The notes beneath the pieces are model-generated. The model saw nothing but the letters and a program-made list of their open reading frames with translations, had not been told where the DNA came from and ran no database searches. From NCBI GenBank assembly GCA_947627545.1, contig CANQWK010000005.1:16377-80376 (forward strand): a DNA stretch of 64,000 bases, read 5' to 3'. The DNA comes from an uncultured Clostridia bacterium (lineage in GTDB: Bacteria > Bacillota > Clostridia > Christensenellales > UBA1242). Positions 8,928 to 23,100 of the stretch are shown piece by piece (the stretch's first letter is position 1; each line of letters begins with the position of its first letter). Position numbers and translations under genes: made by a program.

Positions 8928-10921
8928 TATTCACTCTCCTTTTTTTGTTTAGCCTTTATGTTTTTATCTGCGTTTGATTTATCATCTTTTTTTAAATCTT
9001 TATCAAAAGTATCTAACTTGTTAAAGTTGGCGTTGCGATTTATATAGTCTTTTCTTGGGCCAACTTCATCTCCCATCCACATTGTTATTTCTTTATCTGC
9101 AAGCACTGCATCTTCAAGAGTTACTCGCATCATGCTACGTTTAGAAGGGTCCATTGTTGTTGTCCAAAGTTGTTCGGCACTCATTTCGCCTAAGCCTTTA
9201 TAACGTTGAATAGTGTAATTTTTGGTGTTTTTAGTAATTTCTTCTAGCTCTTCATCCGAATAACAATAAATTTGTTTGCCAGCAGTTTCCACCATATAAA
9301 GTGGTGGCATACCAACATATATATTGCCGTTTGTTATTAGCGGACGCATATAACGGAAAAAGAAAGTTAGAAGTATGCACCTAATATGCATACCATCTTG
9401 GTCGGCATCGCTTAAAATGATAATTTTGTTATATTTTAAATTTTCTAATTTAAAATCTTCACCTATACCTGTGCCAATTGCACCAATAATTGTACGAATT
9501 TCTTCATTTGCAAGCACTTGGTCTATGCGTTTCTTTTCGCTGTTTAGTGGCTTTCCTCTTAACGGTAAAATTGCTTGGAAATATCTATCTCTACCCTGTT
9601 TTGCCGTGCCGCCCGCACTATCTCCTTCTACTATAAACACTTCGTTAATGTCGGCATTTTTGCTTGTGCAGTTTGCAAGTTTGCCTATAAGCATGCTGCC
9701 TTCTATTGAGTTTTTTGCTCGAGTTAAATCTTTTGCTCGCTTTGCCGCAGCACGAACGCGCGCTGCTCCTTTTGCTTTTTCTATAATTGCGTTACCTACA
9801 TTCTCATTCTTTTTGCTTGCAAAAAATTCGGTTAAACCTTGCGTGCAAACGCTTTCAACTCTAGCACGCGCTTCTACATTGCCTAATTTGGTTTTTGTTT
9901 GACCTTCAAATTGAACATTTTTCATTTTAATTGAAAGTACCGCCACCAAACCTTCTCTAAAATCGTCTCCAATAAAAGCAATATCTTTATCTTTAATTAA
10001 ATTATGCTTTTTTGCAAAATCGTTAAGCACCTTCGTTAAGGCTGTTTTAAAGCCAACTTCATGTGTGCCACCCTCAGGTGTTGGAATGTTGTTTACATAA
10101 CTAAATATGCTTTCGGTGTAACTATCTACATATTGCAAAGATAGCGAAACAAATGTATCTTCAATTTCATTTTCAATAAAAATAGGTGGAACAAAAAGCG
10201 GTTTTTTGTCCATGGTTAAACTTGTAACATAATCTCTTATTCCGCCTTCGTAACACAAAGTTTCTTGTTTATTTATGCGTTCATCAATAAGTTCTATATG
10301 CACGCCTTTATTTAAAAAGGCGGTTTCTTTTAAACGTTCTAAAACTGTGTTGTAATCAAATTTTATATCTTTAAAAACTCTATCATCTGGCAAAAAACGA
10401 ACATAAGTGCCTTTTAGTGTGGTGTTGCCTACCTCTTTTAATCGTTCTACAGGAACGCCACTATGAATTTTGCCACCTTTTTCTATGCTTTCAAAACGAG
10501 CATAATATTTTTTTCCGTCTTTATACACATTAACTTCTAGATAGCGGCTTAATGCGTTTGTTACCGACGCACCAACGCCGTGCAATCCGCCAGAATATTT
10601 GTAATTAGCATCGCCAAATTTACCGCCTGCATGAAGTTGTGTAAAAACAACTTCTACACCGCTAACTTTAAGCTTTGGATGTGGACTAACCGGAATGCCA
10701 CGTCCATTATCTAAAACCGATGCTGTGCCGTCCTTATGCAAAGTTACAACAACTTTATTGCCGTAGCCGTTTGCAATTTCGTCAATAGCATTATCTATAA
10801 TTTCCCATAAAAGATGATGCAAACCTTTTGGTCCGGTTGTGCCTATATACATGCCGGGACGCATACGAACTGCATCTAACCCCTCTAAAACAATTAAATC
10901 TTTACTATCATAACTTGACAC
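8927..10921 (-). CDS. Type IIA DNA topoisomerase subunit B (GyrB/ParE family)
   Basis: A 664-residue protein starting at GTG with an AGGGG box. The GHKL ATPase domain shows [17 protein letters not shown] and [11 protein letters not shown]. The TOPRIM domain shows [15 protein letters not shown] and [10 protein letters not shown], and the end has the [15 protein letters not shown] motif. The length fits Gram-positive GyrB/ParE without the large enterobacterial insertion. The text [20 protein letters not shown] is reminiscent of the second B-subunit paralogue of clostridia, so ParE is likely. It forms the ATP-driven half of the enzyme with the next gene. Confidence 0.92.
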   Translation of the reverse strand: MSSYDSKDLIVLEGLDAVRMRPGMYIGTTGPKGLHHLLWEIIDNAIDEIANGYGNKVVVTLHKDGTASVLDNGRGIPVSPHPKLKVSGVEVVFTQLHAGGKFGDANYKYSGGLHGVGASVTNALSRYLEVNVYKDGKKYYARFESIEKGGKIHSGVPVERLKEVGNTTLKGTYVRFLPDDRVFKDIKFDYNTVLERLKETAFLNKGVHIELIDERINKQETLCYEGGIRDYVTSLTMDKKPLFVPPIFIENEIEDTFVSLSLQYVDSYTESIFSYVNNIPTPEGGTHEVGFKTALTKVLNDFAKKHNLIKDKDIAFIGDDFREGLVAVLSIKMKNVQFEGQTKTKLGNVEARARVESVCTQGLTEFFASKKNENVGNAIIEKAKGAARVRAAAKRAKDLTRAKNSIEGSMLIGKLANCTSKNADINEVFIVEGDSAGGTAKQGRDRYFQAILPLRGKPLNSEKKRIDQVLANEEIRTIIGAIGTGIGEDFKLENLKYNKIIILSDADQDGMHIRCILLTFFFRYMRPLITNGNIYVGMPPLYMVETAGKQIYCYSDEELEEITKNTKNYTIQRYKGLGEMSAEQLWTTTMDPSKRSMMRVTLEDAVLADKEITMWMGDEVGPRKDYINRNANFNKLDTFDKDLKKDDKSNADKNIKAKQKKESE

Positions 10922-11141
10922 AATAATATCCCCTTTTGTTATAAATTTATATATAAACTACCTAATTATATCAAAATTTTTTATTTAAAGCAATTTTTTT
11001 ACATGATAATTTAAACTTATTATTTGTAAGAATTATTAAAATTTTATTACAGATTTTGTAAATTTGACTTAATTTTGCACAAAATTTTAAAAAAAATTAA
11101 TAATTTTCTTTAAAAAACATTAAATTTTAAAAATAAAATTA

Positions 11142-11171
11142 AAAAAAGTGGACGGACAATCCACTTTTTTT
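11142..11171 (-). terminator. Terminator of the giant surface-protein gene
   Basis: A stem AAAAAGTGGA/TCCACTTTTT with a 7-nt loop is followed on the minus strand by a T-run. It ends 2 bp from the stop codon. Confidence 0.85.
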
Positions 11172-11172
11172 A

Positions 11173-14100
11173 TTAACCCCAATTTTCTTGGTTAAGTTCT
11201 TTTAACAAATGCTCTCTTTTGCGTTTTGTAACAAATCTTTCAATTAAGAATATTATAAATACAATTAAAACAATAATTAATATTATAAAGAATATTAACC
11301 ACCTAATTCCGCCTTGCAAGGCAGTTGGAGTGCCGCATATTACAATTGAGCCAACCGAATTTGCAAACACTTCTATATATTCTATATCGCCGTTCATTTC
11401 TTCAATTCGTTCCATATCTTCATCTTGAATTAATTTGTAAGAATTAAAATCTTTAAATGCCGCAATGTTGAAAAATATTCTATAATTGCCAGAAGGAGTA
11501 TAAACATTATTTACATTATCTACAAATGTTATAACATAAACATATTTAATTTCTCCTACAAGTGTTGGATTATTTTCTCTAATTGATTTAGCAAAAGCAT
11601 CGGTGTTTGTTAAAATTTGAATATTTAATTGTATGCCTTTTTCAAAGCCTGTTTCACAAACCGCGTAAAGAATATTATTGTAGCCATATATAATTCTAGG
11701 TTTAATATAAAATTCTATTCTATTTTCTTGTTCATTAATTTTAAAGTTGTTGTTTTCAATTATATATTTAGCAACATAATCTCCGCTTGTAAGTTGAGGT
11801 TGTTCTTGTTCATTTTTATAAAATTTAAAACTGCCAGAAAGATAACTTAACCTATCTAAGTAAGCATTTACAACTGTGCTTATTTTAAATTTTTGAATTA
11901 ATGTTTGAGAACTAATACCTTCAACTAAATTGTCTAAATTAGAAGCAGTTAATGTTAATTCAATTGGCAAAACTTCAATTGCAATTGTACATAATTTTGT
12001 AACATTATTTTCGCTGTAGAACACTTTTAAACTTGTTGAATCTATTGTTAATTTGCCGTCAGTTAATGTTATTGAAGATGTAAATTGACTGTTAGATTTT
12101 AATTCTGCAAAGGTTTTTTCAATTACTTCTCCATTGTTAAAGTATATTAACAAAGATAATTTGCTATCATCAAAACTATCATAGGCTGTATAGGTAAGTT
12201 TTTCTATAATGTTGCCATTGCTTTTAATTTTAATGCTAGACAACTCTATTTTTAAAGCATTTATTGTTATGTAATTGCCGGTTAGTGTTTCGTAATTTTT
12301 GTTAAATGGTGTAAATGTCCAATAAATTTTTTGTTCGCCGGCTTGCAATTTTGTTTCATTATCTTGTTGAACTGCATCAAATGTTAATGTTCCTAAATTT
12401 GAAAGCGTTTCTTTGTTGTAATTGCCAGAAATAATTAAATCATTTTCTAAAATATCTTTTAACAATTCTTGTTCAAAATAATCTCGTTTTGTTAAAGAAA
12501 TTTCAAAACTTAGTATTTGTTTTTTAACCGTAAAGTTTGTTGATAAATTACCTTCAAAATTACTGTTTGGTTTAAATTCCACAGTTACTTTATATTCCCC
12601 TGCATCAGTAACATCTTCAGGTTCTATTGTTACAGTATATTCGCTTTTATCTACAATTTTTCCGTTAAATTCTACCCTTAAATCGTCTTCAACATTGTGT
12701 GAAACACCTTCTTCATAGGTATATTCTGGCACAATAATTTCTAAGTTTTGGTTTTCCGGATTTAAGTTTTCAACATTTAATTTTGTTATTTCAAAATTAA
12801 TTGTTAATTCATTTTTGTAATTGCCTTTACCTACAATTGTTAATGAATAATTGCCAACATTTGTAAAGCCGGTGTTTAAAGTAGTTATGGTGAAATCGGT
12901 GTTTACAACTAATTTTGCTAAATTAGCATCGGCAAACATATACAAATTATTTTTAATTAATTCCAAAACATTTGCTCCTGAGTAAACGTAAGTATAATTA
13001 TTTTTGTCGCCATCGAAAATGTTTTCTAAGCCAACAACTTCCGTTATGTCTGCTTGTTGCACTTCAAAACTATAAGTTAATACACCCTCAAAGTTGCTGT
13101 TTTGATTAAATACTATTGTTAATTTGTAAGTTTTAGCATCATAAACAGGGCTAGGTTCTATATTTATAGTGTAACTATCGCTTGGAATTTCGGTTGATTT
13201 ATATTTAACAACAATATCATCTTCCACATTAAATTGTTCGTTTTTATAAGTATAAGTTTGAATTTCTATTGTGAAATTTTCAGGCAAGCCTGTTTGAGGA
13301 TTTTCTATTTTTAACTTATCTACAACAAAGTTAATTCTATATTCGCCTGTAAAGTTGTTTATGCCTGAAATTAAAATTGAATAATTGCCTGCATTAATTA
13401 TATTTTGCAATTCAATTTCTTCGCCGTTAATAAAATATCTAACAGTGTAATCTGCGTCTTTATTTAAAGTAAATGTTGCTGTTTCTTCATTGGCGGTGTA
13501 TTGTATTGTTAAACTATCTGCCGATAATTCAGCAAAATATTTTGAAAGATTTTCGCTTGTGTAAGTGTAATTAGATTTTACATTAGAATTAATGGTTGTG
13601 CCATTTTCGGCAATGTTCTTTTGAATAATTAAATATTCAATTTCAAAAGAATCGCTGTAATTGTTTATGCCCGTTATTACAATTTTAATTCTGCCAACAT
13701 TTGTAAAATCTTGAGTGGCTTCTTCTTCAAAATTATTTAATGTTGAACTGAACCTATAATAAGCAATTGTTATATCTTGCCCCTCAACTAACTCGACATC
13801 GTCAACGCTAATTTGTGGAGTGTATTTATGAATTTTGGCATCATAAGTAAATTGTTTGGTTTTATAATCATTTTTAGTTGTGCCGTCTATTTTAATTCTG
13901 CCTGAATTTTCTTCACTATCCAAATTAACGCCTACAATTTTAAAGTAAACATAAAAATTATTTTTAAAATTGCCAAGACCGTTAACAAGCACATACGCCG
14001 TTCCGTTTAAGTCGGTTTTAGAAGTGTTTTCGCCATAGCCTAAAATTTCAAAATCTTTGTCTAATTCTAGTTTATATTCGCCAAACATTAAAGAAAATTC

Positions 14101-17100
14101 TTCAGCCGATGGCTCAAATTTTGTTCCATTAAATTCTTTATTTTCAATGTTTACTTGCAATTCGGCTTGGTTTAAATCTAATTGATTAATTGTATATGTT
14201 AAAGTAATTGTTTCATTTAAAACATAATTTGATTTTTCTTTGTTAGAAATTTCAATTGTTATTGTTCCTGCATTTGTAAAATCAATTGTTTCTACGCCAT
14301 TTTTTAAATATTTAACTTCAAAATTGCTAAATATTTCCGCCACATTTTGACCATAAGTATCGGTTAATTTTAAAACTATATTAGCCAATTTGTTGGTGTT
14401 ATCGAAAGTTGAATTTGTTTCTTCCAATTCAGCAGTTGTAACTAATCTTTTTGTTATTTCAAATTCTACTTCTCTTGTGCCGGTAAAATTACCCATTCCT
14501 TCTATTACAATTGTGTAATGTCCTGCATTTTTTGCATCTTGTGCCTCTATTGGCAAATTATCGCATTTATATGATATAGAATAATCAGTTGAAAGTTGCA
14601 AAGTAAATGTTTTATCTTGAATTTCATCTCCTATTTGTTCTTTTATTGGAGTTGAAGTAAATTCTATTACAAGTGTTGGATGCTGAGTTTCGCCATTATA
14701 TTCGTAATTTGAGTTGCCTTTAATTTCGATGTTTTGTGTGTCGTTTATGTTGTGTTGGCTTATTGTGAAAGGAAGGTTGAAATCATCAAATTTAAAATTG
14801 CTATTTTCTAAGCAATGAACATTAATTGTTGCTTGCGTATCTTGTGTTGTTACGTTTAAATTATTTGTGTAATCTAAACTATAATCCATGCCTTTTTCTA
14901 GTGTTATATCGTTCCATTTAATGGTTGGTTCAGGTTTATATTCAAAGCCGTTGTATATGAAATTCTTAGTGTAATCTATTGTTAAACTTTCCTTTGTTAA
15001 TTCTGCTGGAACAATTTCAAAAGGAACGCTTATAACATCCAAAAAGTTATTTTTTCCTTCTAAGTATAAATATGCCAAGCCAATATCTACATTATCTCCT
15101 TCTTGATAGCCGTTTGTTATGTAAATTGTTGTGTCGTTAAGGTTATCATCAACTTTGCCGGCAGGTTTGAGGCCGTCATCGGTTTCAATTAGGTGATAAT
15201 CAAAATAACCGGTATATAACACATAATCTTCACCATAATACAATGTTGTTGTTTTACCTTGACCTGCACTTTGTGAATATGTTATGTTTACAATTTTAGC
15301 AATTGCCTCAATTTCTTCTGGTGTTGGTTCGGCTGGATTATTAATTGTAAATACTTCAATAGGTTTGCCTGTGTAATTATATTTAGCAGGGTTGATTACT
15401 GCTGTTATATCTTTTGCTGTTAATGAGGCTGCGCTAACACTATATTTATCCTTTTTAACGCCGGTATAATTGCCATTGCCTGTGGTTGTTACTAAATAAT
15501 TTCCTACATGTGAAAAATTATCTGCTTTTTCAGGGGCGCTTTCCATTGAAATTAAATATGAATAGTCATTTTTTGTTTCTTCGTTTGTTGACCATTTTAG
15601 CGTTTCAAGAACAATATCTCCAGACATGTATCTTAATTCTGGGCGAACGAGTTGCCCTACATAAATTTGATTTGTTTCCCATTCAACTTTTTCATCTACA
15701 AAATGTCCGCCGTCATCAACATATTCTCCTGCCGCATTAACATAATAGTATTTAATTTCTATTTCTACATCTGTAATGTTTTTGCGGTCGATAACATATG
15801 AACTTGTTAATTCTCCATTATGATTAATTTTACCTTTATCTGTTAAGGTTATGCGAATTTCTATTTCGCCTGCATTTATAAAGTCGGCATTACTGCCATC
15901 TGTATCAAAATTAGAAATTTTGCTGCCATCTCTATAATATGCAATTGAATATTCTTCTCTACTTAAAGTTAATGCACCTGCTTTAACTATAATTGATGTT
16001 GGATGTTGTGCTTTTGTGTTATATGTGAAAATGTATTGAGATAATTCTATTGTGGTTAAGTCTACTTTTTTAATTTCATATTCTGCTATTGCTGAGCCGC
16101 TAAAATTAACATTTACTAAATCTTCATTAGGAACAACTTTAACTACTATTTTGCCAGCCGAAATAAAGTCGGTTGTTTGTTTAGAATAATCTACTTCTTG
16201 CCCATTGTATCTATAATATTCTATTTTATATTCATTAGGATTTAATGTTAATGTTTCGTTAGAATTTAATGAATTTGCCAAAACATGAGCAATGCCTATT
16301 GAATGCGCTTTTTGGTTGTAATTTCCTTCCGTTTTAGATAATTCTAACTTGTCAATTTCCGCTGTTTCTATTGTAAAGGTTAAAATTAAATTGCCGTTTC
16401 TATTTTCAAAATTGCCACATCGTTTTGCGGTTTCTACATAATTAGACAATGCACTAATTTCTATTGTTGCAAAACCAGCATTTGTGTTGTTTTTATATGT
16501 TACAGTAAAGTCCACATCTTTAACTAAGGTAAAGCCTTTATATGTTAAAGTGAAATCTGGTTCTTGTTGCTTTCTATTAAATGTAACATTTGCTATTGTT
16601 GGTTTGTTAACAGCGTTAATATCTGCCGGTGTTATATTGTATGTAGCAGTTACACTTCCGCTAAAATTTTTGTTGTTGGCTTTAATTATAATGTTAATTG
16701 TGCCAACATTAACTAAATCATTTTCGCCTGTTGAGCGTGAATATTCTATTGTATATTCCGAACTATTTATATCTTCATTATATATTAGTTTTAAACTATT
16801 ATTTTGAGCATTTGTTGTTACTGATAAAACTTGAATATCTTTTTGAGTGTTATCAAATTCGCTTGAATATTCATTTAGTTCAACAGTTGCACCTATTAAA
16901 CTTGCTGGATTAATTGTAAATTGAGCTTTATATTCGCCAATTAAATAATTTTTACCATTACTTTTTATAACTAAATAATAATTTCCTGCATCTATTGCTC
17001 CTTGCCCTAATTTGTTGCCTAAGCCGGTTTCACTAACGGCATAAATTTCAGTAAGAATATCGCTTGCTAAACTTAGGCTATATGAGCCAATTGTTATTGA

Positions 17101-20100
17101 TTGAATTGACGGAGCTTGTACATTTCTATTATATGTTAAGGTTAAATTGCTAGGATTGAAAACAACATGTACATCTTCTCCTTTTAAATTTAAAGGAACA
17201 ATTTCAAAGGTTGCAGTTTTGTTTACCCCTTTTGCATTTTTTATGCCTGTTACAACAACTGTGTAAACTCCTACATTTATAATTTCGTCTGCGTTAATTT
17301 CGGTTGAACTGCTTGTTAGATAAGAAACATCATAATCGGTAGAAGAAATTAATTCTCCCGACAATTTAACAGTAATTGTTGGTGTTTGTGCTTGTGCGTT
17401 ATAAGTAAATAATTTTTTGTTTAAAGTTATTTCGGCGTTTGTTATATCTCTTGGTTCAATTTCAAAAGTATATGTTCGCGTTTCGCCATAATTATTAATA
17501 CCTTTAATTGTTATGGTTGCTTTAATTAATTCGGTGCTTGCATCTTGGTTATCTGCATAGTCTAAACTATATTCTTCGTCTTCTTGTAAAACAACTTCTC
17601 TTGTAGTGTCATGAATTGTTAGTTTTGGTCTAATATATTCACCAGTATAAACAAATTTTTCTTTTAAATCGTCTATTTGAATATCTGCCGAATTTATGTC
17701 TTTTGGTGTTATGCTAAATGACAATGTTATTTGAGAGGCGTAATTCCCTTTTCCTTCTATTATTATAGAAGCATTGTTCGTAACATTAACATTTTCATTT
17801 TCTGCAACCACTTTATAATCATTTTCGGTTAAAACTGTTGTTGATTTATAAGTTATGGTTAAGTGTAAGTCGGTTGGAGTTATTGCTTTGCCGGTATATA
17901 CTATTGAACTATCGTAACTTATTACAAATGAAGATTTATCGGTTAAATCTAAACGCCAATGAGCATAAATTGTTGTGTCTTCTGTTATAGTTGTAGTTTC
18001 TTTAACAAGTTCGCCATCGGTTAAATTGGTAAACCAGCCGTCAAATACATAGCCTGTTCTTGTAGCGGTTGGAAGTTCGCCATATTCATTGCCATAAACC
18101 AAAGATTTTTTTGCTGTTTCGCCGAAAACTTGCCAGCCGTCTAGTCCATCGGCTGAAATTATACCGCCATTTGCGTGTGCCGTTAAGGTACGATTGCTTA
18201 ACACACTTTCATATATAAGTTCAATATAAATGCTTGGATAATATTTTGTTGACATTGTCCAAGTTGCAGGGTTAGGTTTTTCGCCTAACTGAGATAGTTC
18301 TTCGCTATGAGTTGTTTCTTCTCCTGCATAAATTGTTAAACTTATAAATGTATATGTATAACCTGGTTCGGCTTCGCTTGAAAAGTTAATTGAAATAGGT
18401 TGGTCAAATGTTCCGCTGTTGCCAACTGTAAGGTTTCCGTTTGTTGCTTTTGAGGTTATTGTATAAGTTAATGGTTGCCAATTTGCTATTAAAGTTACTG
18501 TTACATTTTCTTGTGTGGTTAAATTAATAAACCAACCACCTACATTTGCCTCTTCTCCATTCCAACTTTGCAAATCATTTTGAGTGCTTCCTGCTTGAGC
18601 CGTACTGCCTAGAGTTGCAGATGTCCAACCTAAAAATTCGTAACCTTCCTTAGTTGGTTGCAAAATTTCAAAAGCCTGGTCATAAGTTGCTTGTTTTTTT
18701 GCCACACCATTAAAATTGCCGTTATTTAATTGATAGTCTATATTATAACTAATTGCAATTTCATCATAATGCAAAGTTATAACAATTATATCGTAATAAT
18801 AGCCAACATTGTTGTTAATATCGGTTAATGTTGACATATTAAATGTTATGCTTGTTCCGCCGTGTTGAGTTTTTAAAATGTTTGCATTATCTTCCGCCTG
18901 TTTATAAATTGTTAATGCGGCAGGATTTGGATATTTGTAGCCTATACGTGCATTATTTGCATAATCTATTTTAACATCGTCATCATAATTAAACTGTTGA
19001 GAGTCGCTAATTGAAGTAATTTTGCCGTTTTCTGTTTTAATTTTTATGGTGTATTGCAACACATTCCAATTTGCAACAATGGTTATGCTATCGCCTTCAT
19101 TTTCGCACAAATTTATAAACCATGTGCTAGTTTGTTCCGCTGTTAAAGTTGTTAAACTTCCATTCCAAGATGAAAGGTTATTTTCTCTTATTCCATATTT
19201 TGCGTTGCTTGCTGAAATTGTTGCAGTAAAACCGGTAAATTTATAGCCTGTTCTTGTTGGATTTGTTATTTCTATTGGTCTGTCATATTTTGCTGAAAAT
19301 TGTGAATTTTCTTTACCCTGATAACCATAATCTAAAATAATATTATAATTAATTTCTACCTTTTCATAAGAAACATAAATGAAAATTTCTTCGCAATATT
19401 TATTATTTGATTTTTCATTGCTGGACATATTAAAGGTGGTGTTTAAATCCGCACCTGAATAGCTAAATAACTCTGTGCCAGAATTTGTTGTGCCTTCATA
19501 AATTACAACTTTTTCAAATTTAAACACATAGCCGGTTTCCGTGTTACTTTGCCAACTAAAGTTTAATGGTTTGTCGTAATCATTTGTTGAAAGTTCGCAT
19601 AAAACTTCACCATTTTTGCCGCCCTTATTTATTTGATATTGTTTAACTGTCCATTCGGCCGTTAATGTTATGCTATCTTCCGTGTCTATAAGGTTTTTAA
19701 AGGTTGTTGCAGTTGTTCTGCTACCTGACCATACCGCGCCGCCAGCCAACGCATTATTAAATAATCCGCTAGCAGTCCAACCTGCAAATGTATAGCCAAC
19801 TCTAGTTGCATTTTCTATTGTAAATTCTAAATCGAATGTTGCATATATTGGACTATCAGTTTTACATTCGCCGCCAGCCAAATTTAATATAACAGTGTAT
19901 GTTTTTGCTTTCCATTCAGCGTAAAAATTAATGTCCGTTAGTATGTTGGTTGTTATTTCATAAGTTGCACCTAATGCATATATTTCTCCGTCTGCAGAAT
20001 TTAAATGCCATTGCAATAAGTTATATCCTTTATGTTCATATTCATTTATAGTAGGCAAAACTACTGAGCCTTTGTATGTTGAAGTCTCTCCACCGCCTAA

Positions 20101-23100
20101 TTGGGTTGTGTATGCCGAAGATTTATTATAATTAAAATATTCTTCCTTATAAGCGTAATCAATTTTAAGTTGCATCTTCATTTCGACAGTTGAAACATCT
20201 TCATTTTCATTCTGCCAATATAAATGTACCGACTTGCCTGTTGTATCTTGCCAACCAGAACTGCGAGCCTGAGTTTCTTTATACCATGTAGCATAATAAC
20301 TTGTTTGGCTAGGCACAAATGATGTTTCCGCTTGAATGGTGCTGTTATTGTACGAGTTTTGTGTGCTATCTGTTACCCAACCCATAAAACTATATTCATT
20401 TTCGGTTGTTGGAGTTGGTGCATCTATATCTAACCATACTAAGTTTCCACTTAAGCTAGATAAATCAAAACTTCCAAGATAGTTGGCATAAACCTTAGAA
20501 TAATTTTTAGTTGATTGTTGTTCAACCTCTATTGGAGTTTCTTCACTATAATAGAAATAAATAGTTCTTGAACCTTCTTCAACAATATAATTTTCAGCCT
20601 TCCATACTGCGTAATACGCGGTAGCGTCTGGAACAAAACTTGTACCCGCTGTAACATCAACACTAGATGAGGCTTTGCTGGTTTTTGACTTATTCCAACC
20701 ATATAACGTAAACGAAGAATCTAAATTAGATGGGTGAGGAACATCTGAAGGGTCAGGGTCTCTTATACTGTCAGTTGTTGTGCCGCTTGCTGTTCCGCCC
20801 GAACTTGATTTACTCAAATAAGATAATTTATAATCATAGTATTGTGGAACATATTTATAAGTTGTTGTTTTATTAACTTTTTGACTTATATAATCGCTTG
20901 TGCCACTGCCATAATAAAATTTTACAGTAGAAGATGAAGTAGATGTCCTTGTGCCTGTATCTTGTCTATAAACAGCATAACGAGTATAAGAAGTGCTGTT
21001 ATTTGTGTTTTTTGTTGTTAAACTAGTTGTTGTTGATGAAGAAGCAGATGTTGCCCAACCATAATATTCGTAACTGCCAACATTTGGCAACTTAAATTCA
21101 GTATATAAACTAGGACTATCTAGATAGTTAACAGTAACCGTTTTACTTGAAGTTCCACTGCCAGTGTTATAATATAATGTATAAGAGTCATCTTTAGATA
21201 TAAAACCATATGTATTAAAAGAATATCCACTAGTGGATTTGTTAGAATCAACTGTGCAGCTTGATGTTATATTTACAACAGCACTAGTAGAATCTGATTC
21301 ATTACAACCTACGCCTCCACCATTTTTTGCAGTATTTGAAGTGATATTTACATAATTTAAATTAACCTTTGAACTACTTCCTAAATCAACATATATTCCG
21401 CCACCAATGTCGTTAGCTGTGTTGTTTTTTACCTGCATCTTTGTTCCACTTGTTTTTCCTATGTTGGAAGTGCTTGAACCTGCATCAAGATAAATACCGC
21501 CACCTTGGTTTGCTGTATTGTATTCAAGAATTGTGTTAGAAGTGGCATCTGTAAAAAGTGATGTAGTAAAACTAGCATAAACACCTCCACCATTTTTTGC
21601 TGCTGTGTTATATGATATTGTTCCAGATGTTACACTAATTGTTGAATCACTGCGTGCATAAATTCCGCCTCCATTGTTTTTTGCTGTGTTATACGAAATT
21701 GTTCCACCAGTTACACTAATTGATGAATCACTGCTTGCATAAATTCCGCCTCCTTGTCCGTTTACACTAGCAGTTCCTGTGTTGGCCTTATTGTAAGATA
21801 TTTTTCCACCGCTCATAGTAAATGAAGAGTTTGTCCCTAAATATATTCCTCCACCTGCTTGTGCCGTATTGCCTGCAGCATCAGAAGTTCCTCCCACATA
21901 AGAGCCAGAATTCATATACACAGCTGTATAAGTTGCATATATTCCACCTCCAGACATAGCCGAATTTGAATATACTTTCGCAGAAGAATTTTCTAAATAA
22001 AATTTAGCAAGGAAACCAATCGTTCCTGTTTTAGTGTAAACACCCCCGCCTGAAGTTGCACTATTATTATATACACTTGCTTTTAATGTGATGGTTATAG
22101 CTTGTGTGCCAGTATAATCTACAAAAACGCCTCCCCCATACGCAAAAACATTGTTATCATAAATATCTGAGGTAATAGTAGTTGTACCTGTAACGGTTTG
22201 AGTTCCTGTTGCGGTTAGAGTTCCTGTCAAATTTATTTTTTTATCAAATCCATAGTTAAAGAACACGTTGTTAACTTGAGATGGATTCTCAATTTCTTCA
22301 ACTATTGCCAAACCTCCGCCATTGTTTGCTTTGCAATTAGATATTTCTACACCCATGTTGCTTGCACAACCTACAACAGCTAAACCTCCACCGCAATTTG
22401 CTGATTCGCAGTTTGTTATTTCGCCAGATAAATTCAATTTTTGTGGTTCATTTGTTTCTTCATCTATAATTTGACCTGCAGTTACATTATATACAAAAAC
22501 TCCACCACCATAGCATGTGCTGTTGTTTATGTTGTTTTGCACTTTTACATTATTCATTGTAAAGTCTTCACCGCTTGCTATTATTGCTGCATCACTTTTT
22601 AAGTTGTTTGCTTCTACATATTCTCGGTTACCCTCTAGGGTTATCGTTGTATTAGATTTTCCGCCTATTTCTAGTTTAGAGTTATTTCCGCTTGCTATTA
22701 ATGTTTGAGTGTTATTTTCACCTCGTGTTAATGTTGTGTTTACGGCACTTTCTAAATGCAATGTGGCATTTGCTGTTAATATAGCTGGCTCGGCTACTGT
22801 TATTTTTTCTACTATTAAATTTAGTTCAGCTGTGTCTCCATCTTTCATTGTGTTAAATGCAGTAGATAGGCTCTCTAAGTTCTCTACTTCGCCATTCTCT
22901 TTTACTAGCACATTTTCATAATAACAGCCATATATAAAGGTTTTGTTGAATTTGCTTAGTATTGGTAAATTAAATGAAAAATTTTTATTTCCTGAATAAT
23001 TGCACCAGGTTGTTTTTAATGAATATTCTGCTTTATAATTCCAAGCATTAAAATTGCTTAGTACAGGATTAGCTAATATGTGTAAAGTTTGAAGATTTGC